Positions 34,593 to 43,950 are shown, counted from the first letter of the stretch. The stretch: 64,000 nucleotides of DNA from Bacillota bacterium (GCA_023411575.1 JAEYOP010000031.1:1-64000), one strand, 5' to 3'. The notes: generated by a model from the sequence alone, not told the origin. Numbers and translations are program-made.

Positions 34593-35884
34593 AGGTCCTT
34601 GGAATCATTGCCGAATACAATCCTTTTCACAACGGACACCTGTACCATCTCCAGGCCGCCAGAAAACGGACGGAGGCCGATTGCGTCGTCGCGGTCATGA
34701 GCGGCAACTTCACCCAGCGCGGCGAGCCTGCCATTGCCGATAAATGGGCCAGAACGGAAATCGCGCTGCTGAACGGAATCGATCTGGTGATCGAACTTCC
34801 CTTTCCTTATGCAATGGGCAGCGCCGAATTCTTCGCCTATGGAGCGGTCAAACTGCTTCACAGCCTTGGAGCGGTCGATTCGCTTTGCTTCGGAAGCGAG
34901 TCCGGCGACCTGGAGAGCCTTTCGGAAGCGGCCTCCATCCTGGTCGACGAGCCGGACGGATATAAAAAGGAACTGAAAAATTCGCTGTCCGGCGGCAAAT
35001 CCTTCCCCGCCGCTCGCCAGGAAGCATTGTCCAACTACCTCTCCGGCCATTTCGGGCACGACGCCCTTTCCGACCAACTGCGAAGTCCCAACAACATACT
35101 GGGCATTGAATATCTCAAGGCGCTCAAAAGGCTGAACAGCCCGATCCGGCCGGTTACCGTCGGCAGGGTCGGCAGCGGCTACAATTCGGCGGACTTGTCC
35201 GGAAGCCTCAGCAGCGCCACAGCGGTCCGCAGGACGATCTCGGAAAATCCCTGGCCCCAGGCCATGGAGCGGCTAAAAGAGGTTCTCCCGGAACAGACCC
35301 TTGTCCTCCTCGACCGGGAATTTCGGCTTGGCCGGGGACCGGTCTTTCCCTCTGATTTTTCATCGATGCTGCTGTCTCTATTCCGCAAAATGACCGCGGA
35401 GGATGTCCGTTCCCTGCCCTACATGGAGCCGGGATTGGAAAACAGATTCAAACAGGCGGCGGAAATTGCGGGCTCTTACGACGAATTGCTGGACCGTATC
35501 GGCACAAAACGCTACACCGGCACCCGGATTCAAAGAATCCTCTTCTGCGCCCTTGCCGGCCTGACCAATGAATTGTTCGAGGCCTTCAACGCAAACGGCG
35601 GTCCCGCATACATCCGCATACTCGGTTTCAACAATACCGGCCGGCAGCTTCTTTCCTCAATAAAAGACACCGCTCTGCTTCCCGTCGTCACCAAAGCCGC
35701 CGATTTCAAAAATTCCGGGGCTCCCCTCCTCTCCGCCATGCTCCGGCTGGAAGCCGCCGCCGCGGATCAGTATGTCCTGGCCTGCGGAAATGCGGAATAC
35801 CGACGGTCCGGCAGTGAATTCACTCGAAATGTCATCTATGGCGCAATATCCGATAAATACAAAGGATTTTTTCCACTCTTATAG
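34589..35884 (+). CDS. tmcAL: tRNA(Met) cytidine acetate ligase
   Basis: 431 residues (YlbM family). The nucleotidyltransferase-like N-terminus has GIIAEYNPFHNGHLYHL (an HxGH-type site) and MSGNFTQRGEPA. The enzyme activates acetate with ATP and makes N4-acetylcytidine at the elongator tRNA-Met wobble base. The start ATG overlaps the preceding TGA, giving translational coupling. Normal length. Confidence 0.94.
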   Translation: MKVLGIIAEYNPFHNGHLYHLQAARKRTEADCVVAVMSGNFTQRGEPAIADKWARTEIALLNGIDLVIELPFPYAMGSAEFFAYGAVKLLHSLGAVDSLCFGSESGDLESLSEAASILVDEPDGYKKELKNSLSGGKSFPAARQEALSNYLSGHFGHDALSDQLRSPNNILGIEYLKALKRLNSPIRPVTVGRVGSGYNSADLSGSLSSATAVRRTISENPWPQAMERLKEVLPEQTLVLLDREFRLGRGPVFPSDFSSMLLSLFRKMTAEDVRSLPYMEPGLENRFKQAAEIAGSYDELLDRIGTKRYTGTRIQRILFCALAGLTNELFEAFNANGGPAYIRILGFNNTGRQLLSSIKDTALLPVVTKAADFKNSGAPLLSAMLRLEAAAADQYVLACGNAEYRRSGSEFTRNVIYGAISDKYKGFFPLL

Positions 35885-35919
35885 AATAGGTATATATAAG
35901 TATAGCTTGGAGGTGTGAT

Positions 35920-36726
35920 ATGAAATATCTCGTCAGTGCCATTCACTACGCAGCCCGGAACTGGATGCTGATGCTCCCGGTATTCGTGTTGACAGCCATT
36001 GTCAATATTATTGCCGGCGTCAGTTCCGCCATCAATTCGGGAATCTGGAGCTCCCTTTCCGGAATGAACGACTATACGGATTTCAAAACCGTTTTCACCG
36101 CACTGTCCGCCATTTTTGCCGCTGTCGTGGGGTCCGCCGTGCTTGCCCTGATCGCCAGGCTGATCTACGAGCCCGCCACCTACGGACTGGTCAACAAGAG
36201 CCTGGAAACCGGGAACGCCGGGTTGAATGATATCGGCGCGGCAATCAGCGGCAATTTTATCAAATTCGTCATCTACCTGGTGGGCATGCTGGTCGTGGGC
36301 CTGGTTGCCTCCGTTGCGGCCCTGCTGGTATGGCTGCTGCTGAAGCTGATCTTTTCCCTCCTGGGAGCGCTGGGGGCGGTTATCATGGTGATCCTGACCA
36401 TTGCAATCATCCTGTTTTTTATCGCCCTGTTCATCGTGCTGAGCTTTTGGTTCTCCGCAATGGTAGTTGACAGCCTTGACGTGGTCGCTGCCGCCAAGAA
36501 GTCCATAGAAGTGGTGAAGAGCTGTTTCTGGACCATACTGGGAGTATGGCTGCTGGTTCTAATCGTATGCGCGGTTGCATCCGGCATCCTGTATTTCGTC
36601 ACTAAAATTCCTCTCCTTGGCCCGATCATTTACAGCGTGGTGCCCACCGTGCAGTATTTCGTCATGGCAGTCTTCTTCCTGCTGATTTACCGGGAAAAGA
36701 CCGGACGTACCAATACGGGCATTTAG
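35920..36726 (+). CDS. Integral membrane protein, unknown function
   Basis: 268 residues with about six membrane helices and small-residue-rich stretches. The segment VVAAAKKSIEVVKSCFWTIL before the fifth helix is typical of a widespread, poorly described group of six-helix Firmicute and archaeal membrane proteins. GGAGGTG precedes ATG 35920. It probably follows tmcAL in the same transcript (35-base gap). No substrate can be suggested. Confidence 0.75.
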   Translation: MKYLVSAIHYAARNWMLMLPVFVLTAIVNIIAGVSSAINSGIWSSLSGMNDYTDFKTVFTALSAIFAAVVGSAVLALIARLIYEPATYGLVNKSLETGNAGLNDIGAAISGNFIKFVIYLVGMLVVGLVASVAALLVWLLLKLIFSLLGALGAVIMVILTIAIILFFIALFIVLSFWFSAMVVDSLDVVAAAKKSIEVVKSCFWTILGVWLLVLIVCAVASGILYFVTKIPLLGPIIYSVVPTVQYFVMAVFFLLIYREKTGRTNTGI

Positions 36727-36738
36727 CCCTGTTCAGCC

Positions 36739-36767
36739 TTGAAATACTTGAACCGGTATGGTAAAAT
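36739..36767 (+). promoter_or_regulatory. Promoter of tyrS
   Basis: TTGAAA (36739-36744), 17 bases, TAAAAT (36762-36767) with TG before the -10 box. The leader is only about 25 bases, so there is no room for a T-box riboswitch. Confidence 0.65.
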
Positions 36768-36795
36768 ACACAAAAAAACACGAGGTAGCAAAAAT

Positions 36796-38025
36796 ATGTC
36801 GAACAGCGTATTTGACGTACTCAGGGAAAGAGGGTTCATTGCCCAGCTGACTCATGAGGAAGAGATAAAGGAGCTTCTGGACAAGCAGAAAGTGACCTTC
36901 TATATCGGCTTCGACCCCACCGCCGACAGCCTGCATGTCGGCCACTTCCTGCAAATGATGGTCATGGCCCACATGCAGCGGGCCGGACACAAGCCCATCG
37001 CCATCATCGGCGGCGGTACGGCCATGGTCGGAGACCCCTCCGGGAAAAGCGACATGCGGAAAATGATGACCCTTGACGTGATCCGCCATAACTCGGACAA
37101 TTTCAAGAAGCAGCTGTCCAAATTCATCGATTTCACCAACGACCGCGCTTTGATGGTTGACAACGCGGACTGGCTGCTGAACCTGAATTATGTAGATTTC
37201 CTGCGGGATATCGGAGTCCACTTCTCCGTGAACAGAATGCTGACGGCGGAATGCTTCCGCTCCAGAATGGAAAAGGGACTGACCTTCATTGAATTCAACT
37301 ATATGCTGATGCAGAGCTACGACTTCCTGATGCTCTACAAAAAGTACGGCTGCATCCTGGAATTGGGCGGAGACGACCAGTGGTCCAACATCCTCGGCGG
37401 CATCGACCTGATCCGGCGCGTGGAAGGCAAGGAAGCCTACGGCATGACCTTTACCCTGCTCACCACAAGCGAAGGGAAAAAGATGGGCAAAACGGAAAAG
37501 GGCGCTCTCTGGCTGGATCCGGAAAAAACGTCGCCATACGATTTCTACCAGTACTGGAGAAACATCGACGACGCCGATGTGATCAAATGCCTGAAGCTGC
37601 TTACGTTCCTCCCGATGGACGAAATCGCGAAGCTGGCGGAATTGAAGGATCAGCAGATCAATGAAGCCAAAAAGGTGCTTGCATACGAAGTGACGAAGCT
37701 GGTGCACGGCCAGGAGGAAGCCGATAAGGCAAGGCAGCTCACCGAAGCGCTTTTCGGCGGCGGCGGCAGTACCAGCAGCCTTCCGACCACGGAACTCACG
37801 GCGGACGAACTGGCAGGCGGCTTAAACATTCTCGACCTGCTCCTGAAAACCGGTCTTGTTCCCTCCAAGGGAGAAGGCCGCAGGCTTGTGCAGCAAGGCG
37901 GCATCTACATCGGAGAGGAGCCGGTCTCCTCCATCGATTTTGTGTTTACCGCGGGCCTGCTGGAGAACGGGGAACGGATCATCAAAAAAGGAAAGAAAAC
38001 CTATCACAAGATCGTATTAAAATAG
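36796..38025 (+). CDS. tyrS: Tyrosyl-tRNA synthetase
   Basis: 409 residues, class I synthetase. The HIGH-type site is LHVGHFLQ, the tyrosine-binding part has GGDDQWSNI, the KMSKS-type loop is KKMGKTEKGALW, and a C-terminal S4 RNA-binding domain starts near residue 340. The KMGKT loop marks the bacterial TyrZ-like subgroup. ATG 36796 follows AGGTAG; an upstream in-frame ATG at 36739 lies in the promoter and is unlikely. A terminator follows. Confidence 0.96.
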   Translation: MSNSVFDVLRERGFIAQLTHEEEIKELLDKQKVTFYIGFDPTADSLHVGHFLQMMVMAHMQRAGHKPIAIIGGGTAMVGDPSGKSDMRKMMTLDVIRHNSDNFKKQLSKFIDFTNDRALMVDNADWLLNLNYVDFLRDIGVHFSVNRMLTAECFRSRMEKGLTFIEFNYMLMQSYDFLMLYKKYGCILELGGDDQWSNILGGIDLIRRVEGKEAYGMTFTLLTTSEGKKMGKTEKGALWLDPEKTSPYDFYQYWRNIDDADVIKCLKLLTFLPMDEIAKLAELKDQQINEAKKVLAYEVTKLVHGQEEADKARQLTEALFGGGGSTSSLPTTELTADELAGGLNILDLLLKTGLVPSKGEGRRLVQQGGIYIGEEPVSSIDFVFTAGLLENGERIIKKGKKTYHKIVLK

Positions 38026-38051
38026 CCCGCAAAAACGCCGGATAAAAACGC

Positions 38052-38084
38052 AACCCGCTGGTATTCCTACCAACGGGTTCTTTT
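38052..38084 (+). terminator. Intrinsic terminator after tyrS
   Basis: AACCCG-C-TGGTA pairs with TACCA-A-CGGGTT around a TTCC loop, followed by CTTTTAT. It lies between tyrS and the convergent RNase J gene. Confidence 0.85.
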
Positions 38085-38102
38085 ATGCCTGTCCCACTTT
38101 TG

Positions 38103-39776
38103 TTAAATTTCCATGATGATCGGCAGGATCATCGGCTTGCGTTTGGTTTTCTCGAAGAGATAATCCCTCAGCTCATCCTTGATGATGCCCTTTTTGGAAG
38201 ACCAGTCGCTCTTGTTTTTGCTCTTCCCTTCGCATTTTGCAATTGTTGTCTTGACGATTTCCCTCACCTTGTCGATCAGGTCCTCCGATTCCCTCACGTA
38301 CACGAAGCCGCGGGAGATGATATCCGGCCCTGCAATGACCTGCCCCGTCTCCTTTTCCGTCGTGATGACAATGACGATCAGGCCATCCTGGGACAGATGC
38401 TTGCGGTCCCTCAGGACGATATTTCCAACATCGCCGACACCGAGCCCGTCCACAAGCACTCTTCCGGCCGTGACACTGCCGTTGATCCTGGCGGAATCCG
38501 AGGTCAGCTCCAGCACCTTTCCGATTTCCATCAGGAAGATGTTTTCCATGGGCATCCCGAGATTGCCGGCCAGGTTTGCATGCTGTTTCAGATGCCTGTA
38601 CTCCCCGTGGACCGGCATGAAAAACTTCGGCTTGACCAGGTTGTGGATCAGCTTCAGTTCCTCCTGGCAGGCATGCCCGGAGACATGGACCTCGGCAAGG
38701 GATTCGTAGATAACGTTCGCGCCCTTTTTGAACAGCTCGTTGATGACCTTGAAGATGGATTTTTCATTGCCCGGGATCGGGGAGGCCGATATGATTATCA
38801 GATCGCCGGGCTGGATTTCCACCTTGCGGTGCTCGGAGGCCGCCATCCGCGACAAGGCCGACATCGGCTCGCCCTGGCTCCCCGTGGTGATGATCACGAT
38901 CTTTTCCATCGGATAGCGGTCGATCAGATCGATATCGATCAGCGTGCCCTCGGGCGCATTCAGGTAGCCCAGGTCCATTGCCGCCTTCACGACATTGACC
39001 ATGCTTCGTCCGACTACCGCGACCTTCCTGCCGAATTTATAGGAAGCGTTGATGATCTGCTGCAGCCTGTGGACATTGGATGCAAAGCTGGCTACAATGA
39101 TCCTGCTCTTCGCGTCCATGAAGATTTCCTCCAGGGTTTCCCCCACCGTCCTTTCGGACATGGTATAGCCGGGACGCTCTACGTTCGTACTATCGCACAT
39201 AAGCAGCAGAACGCCCTTTTTCCCCAGTTCGCCCAGCCTGGCCAGGTCTATGGGTTTGCCCTCGATGGGGGTGTAATCGATTTTGAAATCGGACGTATGG
39301 ATCACGACGCCTACGGGCGTATGCAGCGCTAGCGCCACGGAATCGGCTATGCTGTGGGTGGACCGGATGAACTCGACCTTGAAGGTCCCGATCTGAATCG
39401 TCTCCCCTGGTTCCACATTGACCAGCTTTGTCGTTGCCATAAGGCCGTGCTCCTCAAGCTTGTACGCCAGCAGCCCCAACGTAAGCCTCGTTCCGTATAC
39501 CGGAACATTGATATCGCGCAGCACATAGGGCATACCGCCGATATGGTCCTCATGTCCGTGGGTCAGGATGATTCCCTTCACCTTGTCCCTGTTCTTCGCA
39601 AGATAGGATACATCCGGGATCACAAGGTCGATTCCCAGCATCTCGTCCTCCGGGAACGCCAGGCCGCAATCCACCACAATAATATCCTCGCCGTATTCAA
39701 ACGCGGTAATATTCTTGCCTATCTCCTGCAAACCGCCGAGCGGTATTACCTTTAATTTCTTCTTGTTTTTTGACAC
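38103..39776 (-). CDS. rnj: Ribonuclease J
   Basis: 557 residues. The metallo-beta-lactamase domain holds the zinc motif LTHGHEDHIGG near residue 71 and VVDCGLAFPEDEM; the beta-CASP part has SGHACQEELKL and PVHGEYRHL. The enzyme is an endo- and 5'-3' exoribonuclease central to mRNA decay in Firmicutes. The start is GTG 39776, 8 bases after GGAGG; the longer frame to TTG 39791 would use the ribosome binding site as codons. Whether it is J1 or J2 cannot be told. Confidence 0.95.
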   Translation of the reverse strand: MSKNKKKLKVIPLGGLQEIGKNITAFEYGEDIIVVDCGLAFPEDEMLGIDLVIPDVSYLAKNRDKVKGIILTHGHEDHIGGMPYVLRDINVPVYGTRLTLGLLAYKLEEHGLMATTKLVNVEPGETIQIGTFKVEFIRSTHSIADSVALALHTPVGVVIHTSDFKIDYTPIEGKPIDLARLGELGKKGVLLLMCDSTNVERPGYTMSERTVGETLEEIFMDAKSRIIVASFASNVHRLQQIINASYKFGRKVAVVGRSMVNVVKAAMDLGYLNAPEGTLIDIDLIDRYPMEKIVIITTGSQGEPMSALSRMAASEHRKVEIQPGDLIIISASPIPGNEKSIFKVINELFKKGANVIYESLAEVHVSGHACQEELKLIHNLVKPKFFMPVHGEYRHLKQHANLAGNLGMPMENIFLMEIGKVLELTSDSARINGSVTAGRVLVDGLGVGDVGNIVLRDRKHLSQDGLIVIVITTEKETGQVIAGPDIISRGFVYVRESEDLIDKVREIVKTTIAKCEGKSKNKSDWSSKKGIIKDELRDYLFEKTKRKPMILPIIMEI

Positions 39777-39816
39777 TAAATAAACCTCCAAAAATTAACT
39801 ATCAAATAATATACCC

Positions 39817-39844
39817 ATTATAGCACTTTATGAATCAATTGCAA
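39817..39844 (-). promoter_or_regulatory. Promoter of the RNase J gene
   Basis: TTGCAA (39839-39844), 16 bases, TATAAT (39817-39822). About 40 bases before the GTG start. Confidence 0.7.
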
Positions 39845-39944
39845 AATATTTGTAGGCCAAGGGTGGCTTTTGAAAGGCTTTCAGGGTATTTTCCACCATT
39901 TCCCCTCCCAGCCGCCTGAACAAAAAAATAGGTCTATCTGCTTA

Positions 39945-39973
39945 TTGACATGGTAAAAAAGCCCTAGTATAAT
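39945..39973 (+). promoter_or_regulatory. Orphan near-consensus promoter
   Basis: TTGACA (39945-39950), exactly 17 bases, TATAAT (39968-39973). It is one of the best sigma-A promoters in the window but points at no plus-strand gene; the next gene (40147-41358) is on the minus strand. Confidence 0.8.
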
Positions 39974-39979
39974 GAAAAT

Positions 39980-40085
39980 ACTCGTTCGGCGAAAGAAAAT
40001 GGAACGATTCTCTTTTGTTTGACCCGGATAAAAAGTTTACTCCTAGAGATAATACAGAGTCCCAAATGGGACTCTGTATTTCCTT
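39980..40085 (+). ncRNA. Candidate small RNA
   Basis: A transcript from the orphan promoter would contain a TCGTTC/GAACGA hairpin near 39982-40007 and end at a perfect 13-base-pair hairpin (40051-40063 with 40068-40080, AAAT loop) whose 3' arm runs into TATTTCCTT. The length would be about 105 bases. No convincing reading frame or ribosome binding site is present. It does not match an RNA family I know. The hairpin may instead terminate the MFS gene on the other strand, but the T run there is poor. Confidence 0.45.
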
Positions 40086-40146
40086 CTGGGGCATATTTGC
40101 CATCCTGCCCCTGTGATTCTGATTCCCCGGGATTTTTCGATGGGCC

Positions 40147-41358
40147 TTATTCAAGGGCCGTCTCCGGAGACTTGCCGATTTTCATGAACCTTGTCGTTAT
40201 GAAATTCAAGATCGCAATGACGGCGCCGCCGAGAAAAACATACTTGTATCCTCCGTTTCCGGCTCCATACCAGATGACTCCGCCCACAAACGGCAGCGAC
40301 ATGGACATGATATGGTCGATGCTGATTCCCAGCGACAAGGTAGGCGAGACATCCTCCTGCTTGACCGCAATTTTTTTCAGATAGGTGGAGCGTCCCATGG
40401 CGGCGGCGCTTGAAAGCTGGTCCAGCGCATAGCATATGCAGATCAGCAGAATAGCTCCGTTTACCGGCAGAACCACGTCGGCAAAGATATAGCCGAAGCA
40501 GACCAGAAACAGGACGATCGCTTCCGAGCCCATGATGAATTTTTCACCGACCCGGTCGATCAGATTGCCCACCAGCGGCTTGAAAAAGATGGATACCACG
40601 GAAATGACAAAAAACAAAAGCGTCATGGTCGTGACCTTCTGTTTGAACACATCCACCAGCACCCAGGGCCCGAAGGTGATGGTAATCTGCTTTCTGGCCC
40701 CGTTTAACACGCACATGATATAATACACCATGTAATTTTTCCGGAACACGAACCGCTTCCCGGTCTGGGGCGGCCTGTTCGGCTTCATGAACATCAGCAG
40801 CGCCGCGGCCGCCAGGAATGCGATCGCGCCTGCCGTAAACGTCGTCGTATAGCTGACCTTCACAAACTTGAACAGAATGAACAGCACCGCGCTGCCGAAA
40901 ACCAGCGCCGCCGTGTTGGCCGCGCTGACCTGCCCAAGCTTTCTGCCCAGCCGTCCGTCCTTGGCGAAATTCATGGCGATGGAATTGGACAGCGGCATAT
41001 AAACGTGCTGTCCGGAGCTGTAAACAAATATACAGAGCAGGGCCAGGGAATATTCAGGCGGTATGATGCCCAGCGCGAACATGCCGATAGCCGCCAGCAC
41101 ATTGGCTACGGCGGCGATCCGGACGTCCCCCAGCGCATAGAGGAAGCCGATAATGATGAACACCAGGAAGCCCGGCAATTCACGGGGCAGCTCCAGCGCC
41201 GATCTTTGAAGGATCAGCATGTGGAATTTATCTTTCAGGAAATTGTTGAACGTCGATCCGTCGACGCTTTGCGCCAACCCAAGGCAGACGCCGACCAGCA
41301 GGAAAAGAATAAAATCTCTGTCGTACCCTTTCAGTTTTGCATAAATCGTTTTTATCAT
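40147..41358 (-). CDS. Major facilitator superfamily transporter
   Basis: 403 residues with about 12 membrane helices in two halves. Between helices 2 and 3 there is YALGDVRIAAV, and a basic central loop (FMKPNRPPQTGKRFVFRKN) separates the halves, as in MFS proteins. The GDRVGEK-like motif appears as LIDRVGEKFIMG in the second half. The substrate is unknown. A possible promoter is TGGCAA-17-TATAGT about 35 bases upstream of ATG 41358. Stands alone. Confidence 0.85.
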   Translation of the reverse strand: MIKTIYAKLKGYDRDFILFLLVGVCLGLAQSVDGSTFNNFLKDKFHMLILQRSALELPRELPGFLVFIIIGFLYALGDVRIAAVANVLAAIGMFALGIIPPEYSLALLCIFVYSSGQHVYMPLSNSIAMNFAKDGRLGRKLGQVSAANTAALVFGSAVLFILFKFVKVSYTTTFTAGAIAFLAAAALLMFMKPNRPPQTGKRFVFRKNYMVYYIMCVLNGARKQITITFGPWVLVDVFKQKVTTMTLLFFVISVVSIFFKPLVGNLIDRVGEKFIMGSEAIVLFLVCFGYIFADVVLPVNGAILLICICYALDQLSSAAAMGRSTYLKKIAVKQEDVSPTLSLGISIDHIMSMSLPFVGGVIWYGAGNGGYKYVFLGGAVIAILNFITTRFMKIGKSPETALE

Positions 41359-41472
41359 TGCTGCATCTCACCCGCTTAAAAAATTATCTTCTTTACTATA
41401 GCACGATTCAGCGGGCATTGCCACATTCATTGTTTTTTCTTTTCTAAAGAAACGAACCCCCGGCTTCTGCCC

Positions 41473-41509
41473 CTAAATACAACAAGAAGCCCTTATTCCA
41501 AGGACTTCT
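41473..41509 (-). terminator. Probable terminator of the tRNA-Gln transcript
   Basis: AGAAGTCCTT pairs with AAGGGCTTCT (10 base pairs, one G-U, 5-base loop), followed by TGTTGTATTT on the minus strand. It starts 22 bases after the tRNA CCA. Confidence 0.6.
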
Positions 41510-41531
41510 CATTGTAAAATCACAATTGTAT

Positions 41532-41605
41532 TGGCTGCGGGACTAGGATTTGAACCCAGACAGACTGATCCAGAATCAGTAGTGCTACCCTTACACAATC
41601 CCGCA
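41532..41605 (-). tRNA. tRNA-Gln (anticodon CTG)
   Basis: 74 bases including an encoded CCA. The acceptor stem is TGCGGGA/TCCCGCA with discriminator G, the anticodon stem is ACTGA/TCAGT with loop TTCTGGA (anticodon CTG, codon CAG), and the T arm is CTGGG-TTCAAAT-CCTAG. The U1-A72 end pair is typical of tRNA-Gln. Confidence 0.97.
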
Positions 41606-41625
41606 ACGAATCGACGACAGTGGTT

Positions 41626-41655
41626 ATTATAGCATACGATGAACATAGAATGCAA
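41626..41655 (-). promoter_or_regulatory. Promoter of tRNA-Gln
   Basis: TTGCAT (41650-41655), 18 bases, TATAAT (41626-41631), about 20 bases upstream of the mature 5' end. It overlaps the 3' end of the exchanger gene's non-coding flank. Confidence 0.75.
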
Positions 41656-41660
41656 TAGGT

Positions 41661-42779
41661 TTATTTTGAAAAAATAATCTTAAAGGCCATAAATGCCGCA
41701 TATAGCACAAGCAAAGCGATACCGCCCGCTTTCCCCACTCTCTTCCGGCGCAGGGAAAGAATAAATATGCAGCACGTTGCCGCGAGCATAAATGCAAAAT
41801 CGGCGGCAATTCCTCCGACGGTGGGAATCGGGTGTATCAGGGCCGAGGCGCCGAGTACAAAAAGCACATTGAAAATATTGCTTCCGATGATATTTCCGAC
41901 CGCAATATCCGATTGTTTTCTTAAAGCAGCTACAACCGAAGTGACCAGCTCTGGCAGGGAAGTCCCGATTGCCACAACGGTCAAGCCGATCAGAACATCG
42001 CTCAAGCCGAACATTCTGGCTATTTCAGTACTGCTGTTTACAATCAGGTTGCCTCCTCCGATTATGCCGACCAGGCTTACCGCGATCCAGCCTGCCAGCT
42101 TTATCACGGAGTGCTCCTTTACCTCGACCGGGTCCTTCAGCTTGCTTTCATCCATTTCCATTGCCGCTTCGATGAGCTCTTCCGCCTCCTCGGCTTCCGC
42201 AGCTTCCGCGGCTTCTTCCGCTTCCCCTTCTTCTTCCGCCCGTTCCATCCGCCCGAGGCCCGGAAGGTCTTCCCCCGCAAGTGCCGTTTTTTCTATTTGT
42301 TCCGGCGCAGCTTCTTCGGAAGCGGGCCGGAGTTCCCTGGACCGTTTGAAAATATATGCAAGAAATGCAACGAATAAAGCCAGTAAAACAGCCGCATCGA
42401 TTCTTGACAGCACACCGTCCGACAAAAGCAGCACCGCAAGCAGAAGCTGCACTGCAAAGGAGATGGGAATATCCTTATATAAAATCGACTTTTCTATGTG
42501 GAGGGAATGTATTATCGAGGTAATACCGATTATCAGCGCAATATTCGCAATACAGCTCCCGATCACATCCCCGAGAGTAATTTGGTTTGCCTCCCGGATA
42601 CCTGAAAAGATACCGATTGCCAGCTCCGGAGCACTTGTTCCGAACGCAATTATGGAAAACCCGATGATAAAGGATGGAATCGCCAAAAGGTGAGCCAGCC
42701 TGGCTGCGGAATCGATCAGAATATCGGCGCATTTGATCAGAAGGACAAACCCGACAATTAACAAAACAAAGCTCATCAA
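41661..42779 (-). CDS. Na+/Ca2+ exchanger-type (CaCA) protein with acidic loop
   Basis: 372 residues with two inverted halves. The alpha repeats are GFSIIAFGTSAPELAIG (near residue 40) and GLTVVAIGTSLPELVTS (near residue 263), each followed by GD/GN-x-x-GS. Family members of this type are about 320 residues; the extra 50 form a central cytoplasmic loop very rich in Glu and Ala (AEEEGEAEEAAEAAEAEEAE). An acidic loop in this position binds Ca2+ in some exchangers, but that is inference here. It follows oadB by 21 bases on the same strand and so is probably co-transcribed with the sodium pump. Confidence 0.92.
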   Translation of the reverse strand: MMSFVLLIVGFVLLIKCADILIDSAARLAHLLAIPSFIIGFSIIAFGTSAPELAIGIFSGIREANQITLGDVIGSCIANIALIIGITSIIHSLHIEKSILYKDIPISFAVQLLLAVLLLSDGVLSRIDAAVLLALFVAFLAYIFKRSRELRPASEEAAPEQIEKTALAGEDLPGLGRMERAEEEGEAEEAAEAAEAEEAEELIEAAMEMDESKLKDPVEVKEHSVIKLAGWIAVSLVGIIGGGNLIVNSSTEIARMFGLSDVLIGLTVVAIGTSLPELVTSVVAALRKQSDIAVGNIIGSNIFNVLFVLGASALIHPIPTVGGIAADFAFMLAATCCIFILSLRRKRVGKAGGIALLVLYAAFMAFKIIFSK

Positions 42780-42800
42780 TAATACCCCCTACTATCTATT

Positions 42801-43940
42801 CTAGCCAAACAGCGCCAGTAAAATGCCTGCCGCTACTGCCGAACCGATAACGCCCGCAACATTCGGACCCATCGCATGCATCAGAAGAAAATTCGCAGGA
42901 TTCGCCCTCTGGCCTTCGATCTGGGAAACCCTTGCCGCCATCGGTACTGCGGATACGCCGGCCGATCCGATCAATGGATTTATCTTTCCTCCGGATATCC
43001 GGCACATAGCCTTTCCAATCAGCAGTCCCCCTACCGTACTAAACATGAATGCAAACAATCCAAGGCCGATGATCATAAGCGTCTGCGGCTTCAGGAACCT
43101 GTCCGCAACCGCCGTCGCGCCGACAGTGACGCCAAGAAAGATCGTTACTATATTAATGAGCGCATTCTGAGCCGTACTCGAAAGCCTCTCGACCACGCCG
43201 GATTCCTTGAAGAGATTGCCCAGCATCAGCATACCGATCAACGGAGCGACGGAAGGCAGAAGAAGAACACAGAATATTGTTACGGCAATCGGGAAACAGA
43301 TTTTTTCCAGCTTGGTTACTTCGCGCAGCTGTTCCATCTTTATTTCCCTTTCCTTCTTCGTTGTCAGCAGTCGCATAAGCGGAGGCTGGATCAACGGGAT
43401 CAGGGCCATGTAGGAATAGGCCGCAATCGCTATGGCCGGCAGCAATTCAGGGGCCAGCCTCGCAGTGAGGTATATTGCCGTCGGTCCGTCGGCGCCGCCT
43501 ATAATGCCTATGGAAGCAGCTTCCTGGGGATTAAAGCCCAAAGCGGTAGCTACAATAAATGCAGCAACGATTCCAAACTGTGCGCCCGCTCCCATAAAAA
43601 GGCTGGAAGGTCTTGCAATCAGCGGGCCGAAATCGGTCATGGCCCCGATGCCGAGAAAGATCAGGGAAGGATAAATTCCCTTTTTTACGCCGACATACAG
43701 ATAATACAACAGTCCTCCCGGCTCCGTCGAGTTCGCCGGAGGCTCGTTCATAAGCCCCGTCAGCGGCAGGTTTGCCAGCAGGACGCCGAATGCGATCGGT
43801 AAAAGCAGCAGCGGCTCGAATTTCCGAACGATTGCAAGATAGATCAGTACGCAGGCTATGGCGAGCATCAGCCCCTGTTGCCACGTCAGCGCGGCAAAGC
43901 CGGAGTCCGCCAGGATTGTTTTAATTGCGTCCAGGAACAT
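42801..43940 (-). CDS. oadB: Sodium-pumping oxaloacetate decarboxylase beta subunit
   Basis: 379 residues with about nine membrane helices. Conserved core motifs are GIGAMTDFGPL, SIGIIGGADGPTAIYLT (the ion-site region IV) and GGKINPLIGSAGVSAVP, then HAMGPNVAGVIGSAVAAG at the end. The subunit decarboxylates carboxybiotin and exports Na+. Methylmalonyl-CoA or glutaconyl-CoA decarboxylase beta subunits look alike; the adjacent OadA makes oxaloacetate most likely. ATG 43940 follows GAGGTG by 6 bases; a longer in-frame extension upstream is unlikely. Confidence 0.95.
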   Translation of the reverse strand: MFLDAIKTILADSGFAALTWQQGLMLAIACVLIYLAIVRKFEPLLLLPIAFGVLLANLPLTGLMNEPPANSTEPGGLLYYLYVGVKKGIYPSLIFLGIGAMTDFGPLIARPSSLFMGAGAQFGIVAAFIVATALGFNPQEAASIGIIGGADGPTAIYLTARLAPELLPAIAIAAYSYMALIPLIQPPLMRLLTTKKEREIKMEQLREVTKLEKICFPIAVTIFCVLLLPSVAPLIGMLMLGNLFKESGVVERLSSTAQNALINIVTIFLGVTVGATAVADRFLKPQTLMIIGLGLFAFMFSTVGGLLIGKAMCRISGGKINPLIGSAGVSAVPMAARVSQIEGQRANPANFLLMHAMGPNVAGVIGSAVAAGILLALFG

Positions 43941-43950
43941 CCGATTCACC

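Noticed and set aside
36727..36795. T-box riboswitch before tyrS
   Set aside because: Only about 25 bases separate the promoter from the start codon, with no T-box sequence or terminator.
38085..39332. 415-codon plus-strand frame opposite RNase J
   Set aside because: Antisense shadow; no motif and no ribosome binding site, and it begins inside the tyrS terminator region.
39942..40154. 70-codon minus-strand frame after the MFS gene
   Set aside because: It overlaps the hairpin and the end of the MFS gene in another frame, lacks a ribosome binding site and has no family features.
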